Shown here: positions 61,226-64,000 of the stretch, piece by piece
How the letters are laid out: each line of letters opens with the position of its first letter
Position numbering within the stretch: the first letter of the stretch is position 1
Source of the DNA: Oreohelix idahoensis
Lineage: Eukaryota > Mollusca > Gastropoda > Stylommatophora > Oreohelicidae
Direction: 5' to 3'
Assembly: GCA_024509875.1 (NCBI GenBank)
Contig: JAMPIV010019877.1
Location: 186,001-250,000, forward strand
Length of the DNA stretch: 64,000 nt
Notes under the pieces: model-generated
Told to the model about the DNA's origin: nothing
What the model saw: only the letters and a program-made list of their open reading frames with translations
Databases searched by the model: none
Program-made: the position numbers and the translations under genes

Positions 61226-61503
61226 TCTAACTCAAGTAGATCTACTAAGGTTCTAAGACAATTCTAAACTTAATTAAAATAATTATTAACTAATTACTAC
61301 TGGTGGAACAACTTATCACTGTAAAATCTCCTCTTAATTATTGTTACTGTCTTAGGGGTGTTCCTAACCTCTACTAAGACCAGTAATACAATCTTGAATT
61401 TATATCCTACAGCTAATTTTTATTCCTGGAGTCAGTTGATATATGCTGTATGAGATTCCTATATATGCCAAATTCCAATCCCGGATTTAGAGACCCCAAT
61501 ATA
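61226..61503. other. Leader between gag start and right LTR
   Basis: Non-coding. On the minus strand, just after the LTR end, TTGGGGTCTCTAAATCCGGG could hold the tRNA primer site, but I cannot assign a tRNA. Confidence 0.4.
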
Positions 61504-61928
61504 TGTGGTGAGTGGATGAGGTATAAATATGGGAATAGGGGATCTAGTGTACTGAATGAGATCAGCTGTGAAGGTTTCTGAAGATAATAAGTTTGGTGTG
61601 TATACAGAAGACCTTACTTGCTACCACATTTCGATCTCAATCAGATTATTCTTGATCAATGTGAATAATAGCTTCGTTAAGTGTCTAGGGTATTGTAAAA
61701 GTGTTGTGGAATAATCTCAATACAAAACATATACAAACAAATATTAAATCCTAAGATAAACTCAACTAACTCCAGCTGTTAAATTTTATAATGAAAAATT
61801 TTCTGTTAAACTTTATTGGTCCTGAGCCTAAATATTGTTTTGGTCAGGACTCTAGTCAATGATAATCAATTTGATTGCATAATATAATTACAAATATATA
61901 TTAAAATATTTACATGCTGCAATAGACA
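61504..61928 (-). repeat. LTR, minus orientation
   Basis: 425 bp, the reverse complement of the LTR at 58505-58926, with small differences such as GCTGCAATAGACA where the other has GCAATAGACA. It lies upstream of gag on the minus strand, so it is correctly placed as the 5' LTR. The opposite LTR is the anomalous one. Confidence 0.88.
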
Positions 61929-63540
61929 CTATAGTACATGGGTACAATTTTCAAATGGATATTCTTTAATATATCTAATTACTGGTACATTGAAGCTGGT
62001 TGGGGATTAACATCATCCCAGTGTTCGTTAGTTTTAATAATATGGTCTCAGATATTCTTTTTGGAGGAATGTTTTTATTCACTACAGGAGATCTTTCATG
62101 AATAGTAATAAGTTGTTCCAGGCCAGATATCACTTATCTGAGCCCTGGAATCGCAGCAATTGCAGTCAGTTTGGCCAAACGCTTCACAATCCTCTGGTCT
62201 TAAGCCTCTTTTATAACAGCAGGTGTCAGAGACTCCTTGATCTATTGCTGAATTGCTCTATCATTCAGTATCAGCATCATACAAGTACCAGCAGGAACCC
62301 CTGTCAAAGCAAGTTATGGTTCTGTCTTAATATCAAACTAATTTCTCTAAATTTACCTGTAAACATATATTTCACAAAAGAACATGGTCAGCTCTTCTGA
62401 CAACCTAGCTTCTCCTTTTTCATGTGATGGAACAAATGGTACCAGTTTTCTTTTATTTTCCCTAATGGAGGCTACGCCTCTGCCATTCCTGCAATACTTC
62501 ACCATGCAATAAGATAGGTGTAATGTTTCTGCATGATCATCATATGTATTCCTGTAGTTCTAACTTTCTTAAATGGTCCATAGTATAATGCATCAACAAC
62601 TAGGCCATGCCTAAGTCTGCTATGGAACCATTTAATTACAACCTTTTGTCATGGCCTTTCCTTATACACAACCCTTTTTCAAATTAAAAAGTCAATAAAA
62701 TCAATCGTAAAGGAAATATACACAGGTTACGATGAATAAGGCAATTTAATATAGCACACTTTTAGATTTGCCCACTGTCCAGACTGATTTCTGTAGTTAT
62801 ATCTTATAAAACACAGCACAAGTCTGTCCCCGCTTCCTGCTCTTATGAATATTTTTTTTTAAATGGCAACGAGCAGCGTACTCTTTCGTTAAGGTCACAT
62901 GCCTTGGCCAATCGGACTAAGCCTATCTTTATTTTTGAATTAACTTTAAAAAAAAATCTCACACTACTATGTGTTACTATCAACAACTAGATTCGTATAT
63001 CTAAGTTAGCCAATCATACCTCGGCTTCCTTCAAAATCAAGCCAATCCCCTACTTCGTATTATTTTAGCCTTCTTTCACCTACGTGTTTTCAAAAAAAAA
63101 TCATGCCATTCCATCCAAGCAGATATGACTCGACATGACAGTATCTCTGTTCTCTATATGTTTTATTACCAATATTTAATTATCTAATGGACTATTTAAA
63201 CAACCAATTACATATTCTTTGTCCACAAGTCTTCAGAAACCCGAATATACAATTATCATGAGACTAAATGGTTTATTTAAAAATACTGTCTTTTTTCGAT
63301 CTTAGTTGTTTATTTTTAACTATCATCTGTCCTCAGCTTTTTAACTGTACTATCAGTATAAAGTCAGGAATCAGATGTAAAACAGGGGAATGTCATGTTT
63401 CCTAATAAGAATTAAACCTGTTTTCGAAACCTAATGTCGTGTCGTTAGTTTTTTCATCACTGTTTATTTGAAAATCAGGCCATGCAACCGGCGTGCGAGA
63501 TGGCTTACACAGCGACACACAGCGAGCGGCATAACTGCAT
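61929..63540. other. No recognisable gene
   Basis: Broken minus-strand frames near 62450-61950 contain runs such as MVKYCRNGRGVASIRENKRK and KTNEHWDDVNPQPASM that look once-coding, perhaps an old transposon, but I cannot place them in a family. The 72-bp array does not resume here. 62700-63540 is AT-rich with no signal. Confidence 0.4.
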
Positions 63541-63890
63541 GTGTCCCTCAGTGCATCTCTCTCTCTCTTAGTTCGTCCGTCTGTCTTTCTAAGTTAACCT
63601 TGTGCGTGTAGTTACACTAATGTTTGTTTTAGTATCTAGGTCATTGAGAAAATACAGTACATATTTTATAGGGGGTGTGGCGATACAATTATGTGAAGAA
63701 TGCAGCAGGGAAAGCAGAGATTTTGCGTTCATCCCTTCCGGCGTTATTAATCTCAGGCTTTTGCGCTATTGGGAAAGCACTGGTCTTGCTCCATTCTTCT
63801 TTCTTTCTTATATTTGCTTTCTGTTTTACATTTATGTTCTAATTGTTGCTGTCGTGTTCAGTGAAGAGATTAAGGTGAAAACAAGGGGGT
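63541..63890. other. No supported gene
   Basis: A CT-rich patch lies near 63559-63570. An open frame from 63602 contains a hydrophobic segment and then poly-Gly from the G-run; without other support I do not call it a gene. Confidence 0.4.

Positions 63891-63938
<48 letters not shown>
63891..63938 (+). repeat. Homopolymer of 48 G
   Basis: An uninterrupted run of 48 G, preceded by GGGGGT. Such a run could form stacked G-quadruplexes or be an assembly or base-calling artefact. Confidence 0.95.
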
Positions 63939-63939
<1 letters not shown>

Positions 63940-64000
63940 CAGTTTAACAATAATGCTTGCGGGAATATATGGGTATTAGAATTTTTCACCACAATTATGT

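Noticed and set aside
61929..62000. Resumption of the 72-bp array after the LTR element
   Set aside because: CTATAGTACATGGG only loosely resembles CTATACTCCCTAGGG, and similarity does not continue.
58500..63000. 3' terminus of the piggyBac-like element
   Set aside because: I looked for the complement of CCCTTTGAACCCGCAG followed by TTAA and did not find it.
63602..63979. Glycine-tailed 125-residue protein
   Set aside because: The tail is the G homopolymer; there is no other coding evidence.

Overview
The window is animal nuclear DNA, most likely from a heterobranch gastropod mollusc such as a sea slug. It is AT-rich, has no operons, and is dominated by non-LTR retrotransposon debris, tRNA-headed SINEs, hAT and LTR elements, and long GATA/GACA microsatellites. 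The only host-type gene that can be named is a minus-strand rhodopsin-like GPCR (3414-4349). It resembles the expanded chemosensory receptors known from Aplysia and related slugs and is cut off in TM6. A second, much weaker host candidate is a possible exon near 800-1130. The taxon is inferred from gene and repeat style, not from a database match.

Layout. 1-7000: LINE 3' fragments, two SINEs, the GPCR and a 26-bp perfect inverted repeat. 7016-7783: GATA/GACA/GACC microsatellites. 8217-17315: two nearly identical 467-bp direct repeats bracketing a minus-strand gag-protease relic, with a 2972-bp hAT transposon (8-bp target duplication intact) nested inside. 17149-24250: a tandem 319-bp duplication, LINE endonuclease/RT fragments on both strands and a ZMYM1-like hAT pseudogene. 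26840-30295: a LINE whose RT section occurs twice, split by a 661-bp GC-rich retroposon with a 13-bp target duplication. 30590-33760: a minus-strand LINE with endonuclease, RT and RNase H-like parts.

The outstanding feature is 34611-58504. It is about 24 kb of head-to-tail 72-bp monomers, roughly 330 copies. Because 72 is divisible by 3, one plus-strand frame stays open for up to 497 codons and would encode a 24-residue repeat with a CxxC pair and an HxH. The array has higher-order periods of 13, 22, 29, about 50 and about 62 monomers, and recurrent 70-bp monomers end one reading frame and shift to another. It lies directly downstream of what looks like the 5' end of a piggyBac element (TTAA plus a CCC-starting terminus at 33989, and a short acidic N-terminus at 34268). 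Its right edge ends exactly at an LTR.

58505-61928 holds a gag fragment with a CCHC knuckle between two LTRs of the same family in inverted orientation, which is not a normal LTR-element structure. From 61929 to the end no gene is recognised; a run of 48 G lies at 63891.

Nearly all coding sequence here is transposon-derived and broken. The parts do not form a pathway. The window reads as a nested transposon graveyard in which one sequence was amplified into a very large, frame-preserving satellite.
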